Below are positions 8,564-17,627 of a stretch of 64,000 nucleotides of DNA, in pieces. Location: the NCBI RefSeq assembly GCF_041320595.1, contig NZ_CP166625.1, positions 3,966,001 to 4,030,000 of the forward strand, written 5' to 3'. The notes beneath the pieces were generated by a model, which made no database searches, was not told the origin of the DNA, and saw only the letters and a program-made list of their open reading frames with translations. Made by a program: the position numbers and the translations under genes. Origin of the DNA: Pleomorphomonas sp. PLEO (GTDB lineage: Bacteria; Pseudomonadota; Alphaproteobacteria; Rhizobiales; Pleomorphomonadaceae). Within the stretch, counting starts at the first letter, position 1, and every line of letters starts with the position of its first letter.

Positions 8564-9574
8564 ATGCCGCCGCTTTCGATCCTCGAGCTTGCCCGCGTCA
8601 CCGAAGACACCGATCCGAAGGGCGCGCTCGATAACGCTCGTGACCTTGCTCGTCACGCCGAAAGCCTCGGCTACCGACGTATCTGGGTCGCCGAACATCA
8701 CAATATGCGCGGCATCGCCAGCGCCGCCACGTCAGTTGTGATTGCCCATATAGCCGGCGGCACTTCGACCATCCGCGTGGGTGCCGGCGGCATCATGCTA
8801 CCCAATCACGCCCCCTACATCATCGCCGAGCAGTTCGGCACGCTCGCCCGCCTTTACGGAGATCGTATCGACCTCGGCCTCGGTCGGGCGCCCGGCACCG
8901 ATCAATTGACGCTGCGCGCCATCCGGCGGCCACCGGAGGCAGCGGATAACTTTCCCGAAGACGTATTGGAGCTACAGGCCTATTTCGAACCGGCGGCGGA
9001 AGGCCAAAGGCTGGAAGCCGTGCCGGCCGCCGGCACGCGCGTGCCGCTGTGGATCTTGGGCTCAAGCCATTTCGGCGCTCTGCTGGCTGCCGAACTCGGC
9101 CTGCCCTATGCCTTCGCCTCCCACTTCGCACCTGACCTGCTGCTGCCGGCGCTCGACATCTATCGTAGCCGCTTCAAGCCGTCGGCGACGCTCGAGCGTC
9201 CCTATGCCATGGTCGGCGCCAATATCATCGCCGCGGATACCGATGAGGAAGCGCGGCGGCTGTTCACCACGCAGCAGATGTCGTTCGCCGGCATTCGGCG
9301 CGGTGCGCGCGGTTTGTCCAAGCCCCCCATCGACGACATCGATAGCTTCTGGACGCCGCAGGAGAAGGCTGACGTCGGCCGCATGATGTCCCGCTCGATC
9401 ATCGGATCGCCGGAGACGGTGCGACGCGGCCTCGACGATCTCGTCGGGGAGACGGGCGCCGATGAGATCATGTTGGTTTCCGACGTCTACGATCACAAGA
9501 GGCGGCTAAAGTCGATTGCGCTGATCGCTGAGGCGGCCGGTATGACGACCGACGCACCGCTCGCTGTCCTGTGA
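8564..9574 (+). CDS. LLM class flavin-dependent oxidoreductase (MsnO8-like group)
   Basis: This 336-residue enzyme belongs to the bacterial-luciferase-like group of FMNH2 or F420 dependent monooxygenases. Landmarks are [17 protein letters not shown], the barrel segment [38 protein letters not shown] and [27 protein letters not shown], all usual in the uncharacterised MsnO8/YhbW-like branch. The cofactor here is probably FMN; the substrate is unknown. The start at 8564 is clear from AAGGAG about six bases upstream, although the frame runs back to 8483. It converges with the aldo/keto reductase gene, with 15 bases between the stops. Confidence 0.9.
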   Translation: MPPLSILELARVTEDTDPKGALDNARDLARHAESLGYRRIWVAEHHNMRGIASAATSVVIAHIAGGTSTIRVGAGGIMLPNHAPYIIAEQFGTLARLYGDRIDLGLGRAPGTDQLTLRAIRRPPEAADNFPEDVLELQAYFEPAAEGQRLEAVPAAGTRVPLWILGSSHFGALLAAELGLPYAFASHFAPDLLLPALDIYRSRFKPSATLERPYAMVGANIIAADTDEEARRLFTTQQMSFAGIRRGARGLSKPPIDDIDSFWTPQEKADVGRMMSRSIIGSPETVRRGLDDLVGETGADEIMLVSDVYDHKRRLKSIALIAEAAGMTTDAPLAVL

Positions 9575-9589
9575 CGGTCAGCGCACCGC

Positions 9590-10585
9590 TCAGCTGAAAC
9601 CTGCCACGGCGTGCGGCACATAGGGGCCTTCGAGCGCGGCGATCTCCTCGGCCGTCAGGCGGACATCGAGTGCCGCCACGGCATCGGCGATCTGGCCGGG
9701 CTTCGAGGCGCCAACGATGGGTGCGGAAACCTCATTCTTCTGAAGCACCCAGGCGAGCGCCACTTGGGCGCGCGGCAGTCCGCGCGCCGCGGCGATCGCT
9801 GCCACCGCATCGACGATCTGACGGTCGGACTCCTCGGTTCCGTTATAGAGAGTCTTGCCGAAGGCATCGAGTTCCTGCCGGCGCGAGACGCTTTCCCAGT
9901 CGCGAGTCAGGCGACCGCGCGCCAGCGGGCTCCAGGGAATGACCCCGATACCTTCATCGCGGCATAGCGGCAGCATCTCGCGTTCCTCTTCGCGGTAGAG
10001 CAGGTTCAGATGGTTCTGCATGGTGACGAAGCGAGTCCAACTGTTTTTCTCGGCGACATGCAGCGCCTTGGCGAACTGCCAGGCGAACATTGAGGACGCG
10101 CCGATATAGCGGGCCTTGCCAGCCTTCACCACGTCGTGGAGCGCCTCCATGGTCTCTTCGATCGGCGTGCCATAATCCCACCGGTGGATCTGGTAGAGGT
10201 CGATGTAGTCGGTGCCGAGACGGCGCAGGCTGGCGTCGATGCCGGCGAAGATCGCCTTGCGGGAAAGACCGGAGGCGTTCGGCACTTTCTTCGCCTCGTT
10301 GAAGGCCAGCGGGAAGTAGATTTTTGTCGCCAGCACGATCTCGTCGCGGGGCGCGAAATCCTTGAGTGCCCGGCCGACGATCTCCTCCGATGTACCGTCG
10401 GAATAACTGTTTGCCGTGTCGAAGAAGTTGATACCGGCCTCAACGGCCTGCTTGATCAATGGCCGGCTCTGGTCCTCGGGTAAGGTCCACGGATGGGCGC
10501 CACGCTCCGGCACGCCATAGGTCATGCAGCCAAGACAGATGCGCGAGACGTCGAGGCCGGTGCGGCCGAGCTTGGTGTAGTCCAT
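9590..10585 (-). CDS. Aldo/keto reductase (YajO/Tas-like)
   Basis: This 331-residue TIM-barrel reductase uses NADPH to reduce aldehydes or ketones in the cytoplasm. The catalytic tetrad can be traced: Asp and Tyr in INFFDTANSYSDGTSEEIVG, Lys in LATK and His in YIDLYQIHRWD. The NADPH phosphate region near the C-terminus reads SAPIVGASKPGQI. The start at 10585 has AAGGGG a few bases upstream; a further in-frame codon at 10603 is ignored. It diverges from the YqhD-like alcohol dehydrogenase across 192 bp, so the two carbonyl-reducing enzymes may share control. A second, distant family member lies at 56877. Confidence 0.93.
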   Translation of the reverse strand: MDYTKLGRTGLDVSRICLGCMTYGVPERGAHPWTLPEDQSRPLIKQAVEAGINFFDTANSYSDGTSEEIVGRALKDFAPRDEIVLATKIYFPLAFNEAKKVPNASGLSRKAIFAGIDASLRRLGTDYIDLYQIHRWDYGTPIEETMEALHDVVKAGKARYIGASSMFAWQFAKALHVAEKNSWTRFVTMQNHLNLLYREEEREMLPLCRDEGIGVIPWSPLARGRLTRDWESVSRRQELDAFGKTLYNGTEESDRQIVDAVAAIAAARGLPRAQVALAWVLQKNEVSAPIVGASKPGQIADAVAALDVRLTAEEIAALEGPYVPHAVAGFS

Positions 10586-10777
10586 GGGAATCCCCTTGAT
10601 CATCCTGACTTTGCCCGGAGCCTAGCAGGTTCGGCTGCAAGCGGAACAGCGTCGACCGGCAAGCCAGCCGTGCGCCTGAAGCTCATCGGTCGCGGAGAGT
10701 GGTGTCATCGGCAACGCCAATTTGTCGACCGGCTCGCATCGCGATAGAACTTGCCGCTTAGATTGTTCGAGGACGCC

Positions 10778-11935
10778 ATGCAAAGCTTCACCTACTGGAA
10801 CACCACCCGTATCCATTTCGGCAAGGGACAGATCGCTCGTATTTCCGAGGAAGTGCCGGCCGACGCCCGCGTTCTCATCACCTATGGTGGCGGTTCGGTT
10901 CTGAAGAACGGTGTCATGGATCAGGTGCGAGCGGCGCTTGCTGGCCGCGCAGTGATCGAGTTCGGCGGCATCGAGGCCAATCCGCATTTTGAGACACTGG
11001 TGAAGGTCAGCGAGCTGGCGCGCGCCGAAAAGATCGATTTCCTGCTGGCGGTCGGCGGCGGATCGGTGGCCGACGGCACGAAATTCGTGGCCGCCGCCGC
11101 GCTGTTCGAAGGCGACCCGTGGGACATCCTCGTCGAGCGCGGCACCAACGTCCGGGCCGCTCTGCCGGTCGGTTGCGTCATGACGCTGCCGGCGACCGGC
11201 TCCGAGATGAACCGCAACGCCGTCATCACCCGTGCCAGCACGCAGGACAAGCTGCCGATGAACTCGGTGCATGTAATGCCGCGCTTTTCGGTGCTCGATC
11301 CGGAGACCACCTTCTCGCTGCCGCCGCGCCAGACGTCCAACGGCGTCGTCGACAGCTTCATGCATGTGCTGGAGCAGTACCTGACTTATCCCGTGGACGC
11401 CAAGGTACAGGACCGCTTTGCCGAGGGCCTTCTACTGACGATCCTAGAAGATGGGCCAAAGGCGCTCAGCGAACCGACCAACTACGCCGTCCGAGCCAAC
11501 CTGATGTGGGCGGCGACCATGGCACTCAACGACCTGCTGTCGCGTGGCGTGCCGGGAGATTGGGCGACGCACCGCATCGGCCACGAGCTGACCGGCCTCT
11601 ATGGGTTGGACCACGCGGCGACACTGGCCGTCGTGTTGCCGTCGCTGCTCAAGGTAAAGCGGGCTCAGAAGCGGGAGAAGCTGCTGCAATATGGCGAGCG
11701 GGTATTCGGCATCACGACGGGCAGCGAAGACGAACGCATCGATGCTGCCATCGAGCGGACGCGCGCCTTTTTCGAAGCGATGGGGGTCAAGACCAGGCTC
11801 TCCGACTACGGCCTCAACGCGGATATCATACCGGTCGTGTCGGAGAAATTGCGCCAGCACTGGCAAGTGCCGCTTGGCGAACACCGCGACGTCACACCTG
11901 AAGTCGCCGCTGAGATCCTGGAACTGGCGCTCTGA
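10778..11935 (+). CDS. yqhD: Iron-containing alcohol dehydrogenase, YqhD-like NADPH aldehyde reductase
   Basis: This 385-residue enzyme matches the YqhD branch of group III metal-dependent alcohol dehydrogenases, which reduce short and damaged aldehydes with NADPH. Visible features are the nucleotide motif GGGSVADGTKF, TLPATGSEMNRNAVI, and metal ligands in NGVVDSFMHVLEQY (Asp, His) and RIGHELTGLYGLDHAATLAVV (two His), in the same pattern as E. coli YqhD. The start at 10778 follows GAGGA and aligns with the family N-terminus MQSFTYWN. It is divergent from an aldo/keto reductase and ends at a strong hairpin shared with the convergent macroglobulin gene. Confidence 0.93.
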   Translation: MQSFTYWNTTRIHFGKGQIARISEEVPADARVLITYGGGSVLKNGVMDQVRAALAGRAVIEFGGIEANPHFETLVKVSELARAEKIDFLLAVGGGSVADGTKFVAAAALFEGDPWDILVERGTNVRAALPVGCVMTLPATGSEMNRNAVITRASTQDKLPMNSVHVMPRFSVLDPETTFSLPPRQTSNGVVDSFMHVLEQYLTYPVDAKVQDRFAEGLLLTILEDGPKALSEPTNYAVRANLMWAATMALNDLLSRGVPGDWATHRIGHELTGLYGLDHAATLAVVLPSLLKVKRAQKREKLLQYGERVFGITTGSEDERIDAAIERTRAFFEAMGVKTRLSDYGLNADIIPVVSEKLRQHWQVPLGEHRDVTPEVAAEILELAL

Positions 11936-11959
11936 CGAGCGGCAGACCGGCTCGGATAG

Positions 11960-11985
11960 AAAGGGCGGCCGCCGCGCCGCCCTTT
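11960..11985. terminator. Bidirectional terminator hairpin
   Basis: A perfect ten-base stem (AAAGGGCGGC at 11960-11969 with GCCGCCCTTT at 11976-11985) and six-base loop lie between the convergent alcohol dehydrogenase and macroglobulin genes. The T and A ends make it usable in both directions. Confidence 0.85.
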
Positions 11986-11995
11986 CCTCCCCCGA

Positions 11996-14900
11996 TCACT
12001 GTAGCGGACCAATCACCTCGACATGGCCGGCGCCGGTGCGAGCCTGCCGTTCCGGCCGGTACATGTCCTCAAGCGTCGCCGCCGGCAGGTTGAAGCTGCC
12101 GGGAGCGACGGCGCGGGCCATATAGGCGAACTGGAACTCCGTGGTGTCCTTCAGATCGAAGGCCACGGTGAAGCGGTCGGTCTGGTATTCGGTGTGAGCG
12201 GCGTTATCGAGCGGTGCCAACCAGTCGAGCGCTGCCACATCACCGGCGCGGACCAGCGACGGATTGTCGATGGCAAAGCCCGCCGGCAGCGGATCGTTCA
12301 GCACGAGACGCGCCCAACCGGACTGCGACGTCGTCACACCGAGCACCACGACCATGCGATCGCCGAGCTTGACGGCCGACGGATCGATCTCATTGCCGTC
12401 GAGGTCGTAGTAGGTGCGCGTCAGCGCGTAGCCATTGCCACCCGCCGGCTCCGGTGTCGCCGGAATGCCGGTTACGGTCACCCGGGCGTCGACCGCCGTC
12501 TTGCCGACATTCTTCACGACAAGCCCCGTAGCAACATCCCCCGGCTCATATTTCGCCGTGAAAACGCCCTCGTGGGGAGTGCCTGCCACGTCGAGTTCCG
12601 GCTTCAGCCCGTCTTTCAGCATGGCGTGGGCGGCAAGCAGCATCCAGGCTTGTTCCTGCGTGGAGGTATAGGTGCTTGCCTTGTAGAGTTTGCCCACCTC
12701 GCGGCTGAGCCCCTGATAATCGAAGCTCGTCAGCTTCGATTCCGAAGCAAGCGCCAGAATGGCGGCGCCATCGCGGAGGTCAGAGCCATAGTCGGCACGC
12801 CAGAGACGCGCGCCGTCCTTGCCCTCATTGAGCAGATCGAGCGACGAACGGAACGCGCCGGACGCCTTCTGGCTATCACCGTAAAGGGCGAGTGCTGCCC
12901 CGAGCTGAGCGCGGGCGAGCGGGGTTCCGAAGGAGTCCAGCTTGGTTTCCGCGAAGAAGCGCAGGTCGCCGATCGAGGCGCGGCCGTTGCGCGCCAGCAC
13001 GTACAGTCCGTAAGCGACATCCTCGCCTCCATCAGTGAAATCGGAGGCATAGGCGACGCGGTTCTTGAGATTGGTCACCGCCATGTCATAGGCAACCGGC
13101 GGTACCGTATAGCCCTTCTCCTTGGCACGGGTCAGGAAGTCGGCGACGTAGGCGTTGAGCCAAAGATCTTCCGATCCCGGGCCCCAAAGGCCGAAGGAAC
13201 CATCCGAACCCTGGTTGACCAGAAGCGCATCAATCGCCTTCTGCACCCTGTCATGAACAGGCGCCTCGCCGGCAAGGCCCGCCGCCAGGATGACATCGTC
13301 GAGGTAAACCAGTGGCAGCGCCCGGCTGGTGATCTGTTCCGAGCAGCCATAGGGATACTTGTCGAGCGCGTGAACGAGGCCCGGCAGGTCGATGCCGGCG
13401 ACGGTCCCGACGGTCAGCGTTGCGCGCCCGGTCGCTGGTTTGAGATCGGCGAACAGGTCGGCTGAGAGCTTCAATTCACCGCTCGCCGGTTTCAGCGAGA
13501 AATCGCTGACGCGCGTGACGGCCGGTTCGTTGTCGCGCACGCCGAGCGTCAGCGTCTTGGTGAGCACGCTGCCATCGGGCGACTTCAGCGCGGCAGTGAT
13601 CGTTTCGTCGCCGACGGCCTTGCCGGTGATCGGGATCAGCACGCGGGCCTTACCCTTATCGGCGAGGGAAACCGTCGCCTTGGCGAGCTTCTCGTCGAGA
13701 CCGACAAGATCGCCGGCCGTCGTGACCTCAAGGGCGAAGTTACCCGTGGGACCTTCGAGGTAAGTGAAGTCGAGGGCGAGGCGCGAGCGGTCGCCGGGCG
13801 CCAGGAAGTTCGGCAGCGAGGCCTGGATAACCACCGGGTCGCGCACCAACACGTCGCGCGACGCGTGACCGACGCCCGTCTTCGACCAGGCAACCGCCAT
13901 TACCTTCACCGTGCCGTTGAAGTCGGGCATCTTGAAGGACGCGTGCGCGAAGCCGTCGGTACCGACCTTGGTCACGCCCTGGAAGAATGCGACCAGCCGC
14001 TCGGTAGGCGGTGGCCCCATCAGCTTGGATATGCCGCCGCCATCACCGCCGGTACGAACCTGGCCAAGCGCGCCAAGCGTGGTGTCGATCAACTGGCCAT
14101 AGAGATCGCGGAACTCGATGCCGAGCCGACGCTGGGCGAAATACCAGTCCTCCGGCGCCGGCGCTTTGAATTCCGTGAGGTTGAGAATGCCGACATCGAC
14201 GGCGGCGATCGTGACATAGGCGTCCTCGCCGGCCTTGCCTCCGTCGACCTTGACGGCAACGTTGAGGTCGGTCTGAGGCCGCATGTCCATTGGGGCGTCG
14301 ATGGCGACGCCGAGCTGGCGCTCGCCGGGGTCGACGCCGGCCCAGGCCAGCCCAAGGGCGCGCGACGGCATGCGCTTCTCGGCAAGGTCGAGGGGCCTCA
14401 GCAGCGACGCCGTTACATAAGCGCCCGGGCCCCAATCGGCGGTGACCGGCAGTTCGATGGTCGAACCGCCAGCCGGCACCTCCACCGTCTTCATGGCGAT
14501 CAGGCGATCGTCGACCACCGACACCACGGCGAGACCGGCAAAGCGCGGCTCGATGTGCGCCTTGACGGTATCGCCGATGCTGTAGCGCGGCTTGTCGAGG
14601 GTGATCTTCAGGAGATCGGGTGTCTCGTCGGATTTGACAGGCACATACCAACCGGCTTCGAAGCTTGTCGACACCGGGATGATCGCGCCGTCGGCGCTGG
14701 TGACCGTGAGCTGGTATTCGCCCCACTCGACACGCGCCTCGATACGAGCCGGCTGACCGGGATCGACATCGAGCTTGCCGTCGGCGATGCGGCTGGTCGA
14801 CTTGATGGCGTGATAATCCCAGGAGCCGTCGCTCTGATACCATTGGTAGTTCGTCTGAACGCGCGACAGCGTCCAGGACAGCCCCTTGGCGCCGATCTTG

Positions 14901-17473
14901 GCATAATCGGCGTCGAGCACGGCGACGTCGAAGGCAGCGTTACCGCCCTCCTCGACCGCTCCGTCGAACCGTGGCTTGACGCCGATCCTCTCGTGCCCAG
15001 TGGAGACAGGCAGCGTCATGCGACGCTCGACCGGCCGGCCGTTGGTGTCGAGGACACGGACGTGCACGGCAGCCTGTAGCGGACGGGTCGTATCGGCAAC
15101 CTCCGGCGTCACCAGCGTGACGGTGGCCTCGCCGTTCTCGTCGGTGCCATCGGACTGAACGTCCTGGACGGCGGAGGTGAAGTCGTCATCGAGGAGACCG
15201 AAGCGATAGCCCGGCGCCGCCGAAATATCGGTGGCCGGCGTCACATAGACCTCGCCCTCGATGGCGAGGCCGGCCGCCGGAGCGCCGTAGAGCCAGTCGG
15301 CATGCAGCGTCGCTTCGACCGTATCGCCGGCATGCAGCAGCGTGGTATCGGTCTTCACGGCGAAGTCGATGCGCTCGGGCTGGAAGTCCTCGACCTTGAA
15401 GGTCACCTCCTGCAGCGCGCCGGCCTTCGGATCGGTATAGGCGGCGGCGCGCCAAGTGCCGCGCTGCGCCTCGCCGGGCAGATCGAACGAGAGGTCGCGC
15501 CCACCGGCGCCTTCGTCGGCGGCGAGTCGACGGACGAACTCATTACCGTCGGGTCGGCTGACCACCAGCGTCAGCGGTACGTCGGGCAAAGCCGCCGCCG
15601 TCGGATCGCGGGCGAGCACGGTAAGATTCACCGTCTCACCGGGCCGATAGACGCCGCGCTCGGTCGTCATGAACACATCGACCGGCTTGGGAGGGTCGCG
15701 CCCCTCGACGCCACGGTCGGTCAGGTCGAAAGCGGCCTTCTGCAGATTCAGGAAAGCAAAGTCGCCGTCCTTGGTTGCCAGGAGAAGCTGCGGTGCCGAT
15801 CCGCCAGTGCCCTTGATGAGGCCGGCATCGAAGCGAGCATAGCCCTGATCATCCGTCTTGGCCGATCCGAGCACGTCGTTGTCGGCGGCAATCAGCTTCA
15901 ATTCGACGCCAGAGACCGCCTTGGTATCGCTCAGCGCGTGGATCACCACATGCAAGCCGTCGTTACCGGTCATAGTGGCAAGGCCGAGATCGGAGACAAC
16001 GAACCACTGCGTGGCGTCGGCCGACCATTCATCCTTCTTGTTGACGTCGCGAACCACCAGCGCGTAGACGCCGGGCTCCAGCGTTTTCACCAGTTCGCTG
16101 ACCGGAACGGCGGTCGTCACCTCGCGATTGGTATCGCGCTTGATGTCAATCTTGCCGGACCAGACCTCGCGCCCTTCGCGATCGGCGACGGCGTCGGCGC
16201 TCCACTTGTCGAGCTGGCTCAGGAAGCGATCCTCGCCGACCGTATTGACGAGATTGCGGTCGCCAACCTTCAGCACCCGGGCATCAAGCGTATCGACGTT
16301 GACCGACACCACGGGGATGGTAGCGTTTGGCGTCTTCGGCAGCACGTAGGCCTTGCCGACAAAGCGCACCGACGGATCGCGGTCGCGAACGTAGATGTCG
16401 AGCTCGACGGTCTTGTTCAGTGCCTCTTCGCCGTCCTTGGCGGGCAGGCCCTTGCGGACGGTAAGGTGGTAGCGGTTGCCGTATTCGACACCGGCGGCGC
16501 AGATCTGGTTGTCCTCGGCCTCAATCTCAAGCTTGTCACCGCCGTCCACGGCGACATAGCCGGTGATCGACGGATCGTTGCGGGCGATCGGGTCGGAGAA
16601 GGTGACGCAGATGCGCGGCGTCGATGACTGCGTGTCCACGGAATTGTCGGCGACGCGGAAACCGTGCTGGGCGATCCAATCATCGAAGGCCGAGCGCCAG
16701 TCGGGATCGTCTTGTAGCGCAAGGCGACGACGCAGCGTCTTGATGCCGAGGTTCCAGTTCTCCCGTGTCACAAAGGAATTGGCGAGCGAATTCAGCGCCG
16801 CAACCTGCTGGTCGACGTCGGCCGCGCGGAGATAGGCGTTGATGGCAGCGGCTGTCGACTCCTGAATAAAGGTGTCGTGCTTCTCATTGGTGTCCGGCAC
16901 CAGGATCGCCTGGTCGGAGTAGCGCCACCAGAGGTCGTTGCGCTCCGGGTCCAGGCGGATGGCCTTGCGAAGATCTTCGGCGGCCTTCAGATGATCGCCG
17001 GCATCCATCGCTTTGTCGCTGTCGGCGAGCAGCTTGTCGAGCTTGCCCTCAGCCGGCTCGTCGGCAATGTCCCCCTCGAGCTTGCGGGCTTCGTCGATGA
17101 AGCTCTGCCCGACGAAGCCGAGCTCATCGCGGCGGGTCTCCGTGACCGAGGGATCGGTTGCTTTGGACGCGACGATCCGACCGGCCACGGCGCCCGCGAA
17201 GGTGCGGAGATCACCAACCGTGGCTTTCTTGAAGCACCATTTGGCTTTGGTGTTGTAGGTGAAAGCAACGCACCGATCGTCAGCGACGCAGGCCGCCTCG
17301 CAGTCGCCGAGTTCGACACCCTTCAGCGTATCGATATCCTCGCCGAAATAATCGGCGCCCTCGGTGATCACCGCCCGCCGCTCGGCTGCATTGCCCGGTT
17401 GAGCGAGGGCAAGTCCTGTTGCCGAAAGACACACGAGCGCGAAAACTCGCGCCAAACGCCGAACGGACACCAT
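11996..17473 (-). CDS. Alpha-2-macroglobulin family protein with N-terminal PAN domain
   Basis: This 1825-residue secreted protein belongs to the bacterial alpha-2-macroglobulins (YfhM type), thought to trap attacking proteases in the periplasm. Order: signal peptide (1-30, no lipobox), a PAN/Apple domain (about 36-95, with Cys58, Cys62, Cys68, Cys80), a helical TPR-like region (about 130-250), the MG domain series with bait region, and the thioester domain whose CSEQ motif begins at Cys1377 in YPYGCSEQ. After it come the helical toroid repeats and a C-terminal receptor-like domain. Absence of a lipobox suggests a soluble or otherwise held protein. GGGGGAG lies just before the ATG at 17473. 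The usual partner gene pbpC (PBP1C) is not adjacent; recJ is upstream and a terminator downstream. Confidence 0.93.
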   Translation of the reverse strand: MVSVRRLARVFALVCLSATGLALAQPGNAAERRAVITEGADYFGEDIDTLKGVELGDCEAACVADDRCVAFTYNTKAKWCFKKATVGDLRTFAGAVAGRIVASKATDPSVTETRRDELGFVGQSFIDEARKLEGDIADEPAEGKLDKLLADSDKAMDAGDHLKAAEDLRKAIRLDPERNDLWWRYSDQAILVPDTNEKHDTFIQESTAAAINAYLRAADVDQQVAALNSLANSFVTRENWNLGIKTLRRRLALQDDPDWRSAFDDWIAQHGFRVADNSVDTQSSTPRICVTFSDPIARNDPSITGYVAVDGGDKLEIEAEDNQICAAGVEYGNRYHLTVRKGLPAKDGEEALNKTVELDIYVRDRDPSVRFVGKAYVLPKTPNATIPVVSVNVDTLDARVLKVGDRNLVNTVGEDRFLSQLDKWSADAVADREGREVWSGKIDIKRDTNREVTTAVPVSELVKTLEPGVYALVVRDVNKKDEWSADATQWFVVSDLGLATMTGNDGLHVVIHALSDTKAVSGVELKLIAADNDVLGSAKTDDQGYARFDAGLIKGTGGSAPQLLLATKDGDFAFLNLQKAAFDLTDRGVEGRDPPKPVDVFMTTERGVYRPGETVNLTVLARDPTAAALPDVPLTLVVSRPDGNEFVRRLAADEGAGGRDLSFDLPGEAQRGTWRAAAYTDPKAGALQEVTFKVEDFQPERIDFAVKTDTTLLHAGDTVEATLHADWLYGAPAAGLAIEGEVYVTPATDISAAPGYRFGLLDDDFTSAVQDVQSDGTDENGEATVTLVTPEVADTTRPLQAAVHVRVLDTNGRPVERRMTLPVSTGHERIGVKPRFDGAVEEGGNAAFDVAVLDADYAKIGAKGLSWTLSRVQTNYQWYQSDGSWDYHAIKSTSRIADGKLDVDPGQPARIEARVEWGEYQLTVTSADGAIIPVSTSFEAGWYVPVKSDETPDLLKITLDKPRYSIGDTVKAHIEPRFAGLAVVSVVDDRLIAMKTVEVPAGGSTIELPVTADWGPGAYVTASLLRPLDLAEKRMPSRALGLAWAGVDPGERQLGVAIDAPMDMRPQTDLNVAVKVDGGKAGEDAYVTIAAVDVGILNLTEFKAPAPEDWYFAQRRLGIEFRDLYGQLIDTTLGALGQVRTGGDGGGISKLMGPPPTERLVAFFQGVTKVGTDGFAHASFKMPDFNGTVKVMAVAWSKTGVGHASRDVLVRDPVVIQASLPNFLAPGDRSRLALDFTYLEGPTGNFALEVTTAGDLVGLDEKLAKATVSLADKGKARVLIPITGKAVGDETITAALKSPDGSVLTKTLTLGVRDNEPAVTRVSDFSLKPASGELKLSADLFADLKPATGRATLTVGTVAGIDLPGLVHALDKYPYGCSEQITSRALPLVYLDDVILAAGLAGEAPVHDRVQKAIDALLVNQGSDGSFGLWGPGSEDLWLNAYVADFLTRAKEKGYTVPPVAYDMAVTNLKNRVAYASDFTDGGEDVAYGLYVLARNGRASIGDLRFFAETKLDSFGTPLARAQLGAALALYGDSQKASGAFRSSLDLLNEGKDGARLWRADYGSDLRDGAAILALASESKLTSFDYQGLSREVGKLYKASTYTSTQEQAWMLLAAHAMLKDGLKPELDVAGTPHEGVFTAKYEPGDVATGLVVKNVGKTAVDARVTVTGIPATPEPAGGNGYALTRTYYDLDGNEIDPSAVKLGDRMVVVLGVTTSQSGWARLVLNDPLPAGFAIDNPSLVRAGDVAALDWLAPLDNAAHTEYQTDRFTVAFDLKDTTEFQFAYMARAVAPGSFNLPAATLEDMYRPERQARTGAGHVEVIGPLQ

Positions 17474-17491
17474 GGATCTCCCCCTCGGAAA

Positions 17492-17506
17492 CCGGCCTTT
17501 GGCCGG
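17492..17506 (-). promoter_or_regulatory. Small hairpin next to the macroglobulin ribosome site
   Basis: CCGGCC at 17492-17497 pairs with GGCCGG at 17501-17506 around a three-base loop, seven bases upstream of the GGGGGAG ribosome site (17478-17484, minus strand). It could tune translation of the macroglobulin mRNA; there is no direct proof. Confidence 0.3.
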
Positions 17507-17627
17507 ACAATGACATCAATCAAAGGCAGCAGGATGAAGTGATCTAAATCAGCAATAAACGGCGGATGGGCTGTCGGCAACTCGGCCAAAGGCGATGTTT
17601 GCCGATGCGAAGGAGTCGACAGGGGCG

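Noticed and set aside
10651-10733. Ten-base direct repeat GTCGACCGGC at 10651 and 10724 in the gap between the aldo/keto reductase and YqhD-like genes
   Set aside because: Two GC-rich ten-mers 73 bases apart, without dyad symmetry or helical phasing, are weak evidence for a regulator site.
12023-13465. Open frame of about 480 codons on the plus strand, and similar ones at 13865-15079 and 15302-16627
   Set aside because: They are antisense to the macroglobulin gene, whose thioester and domain order are intact; the translations have no domain character.
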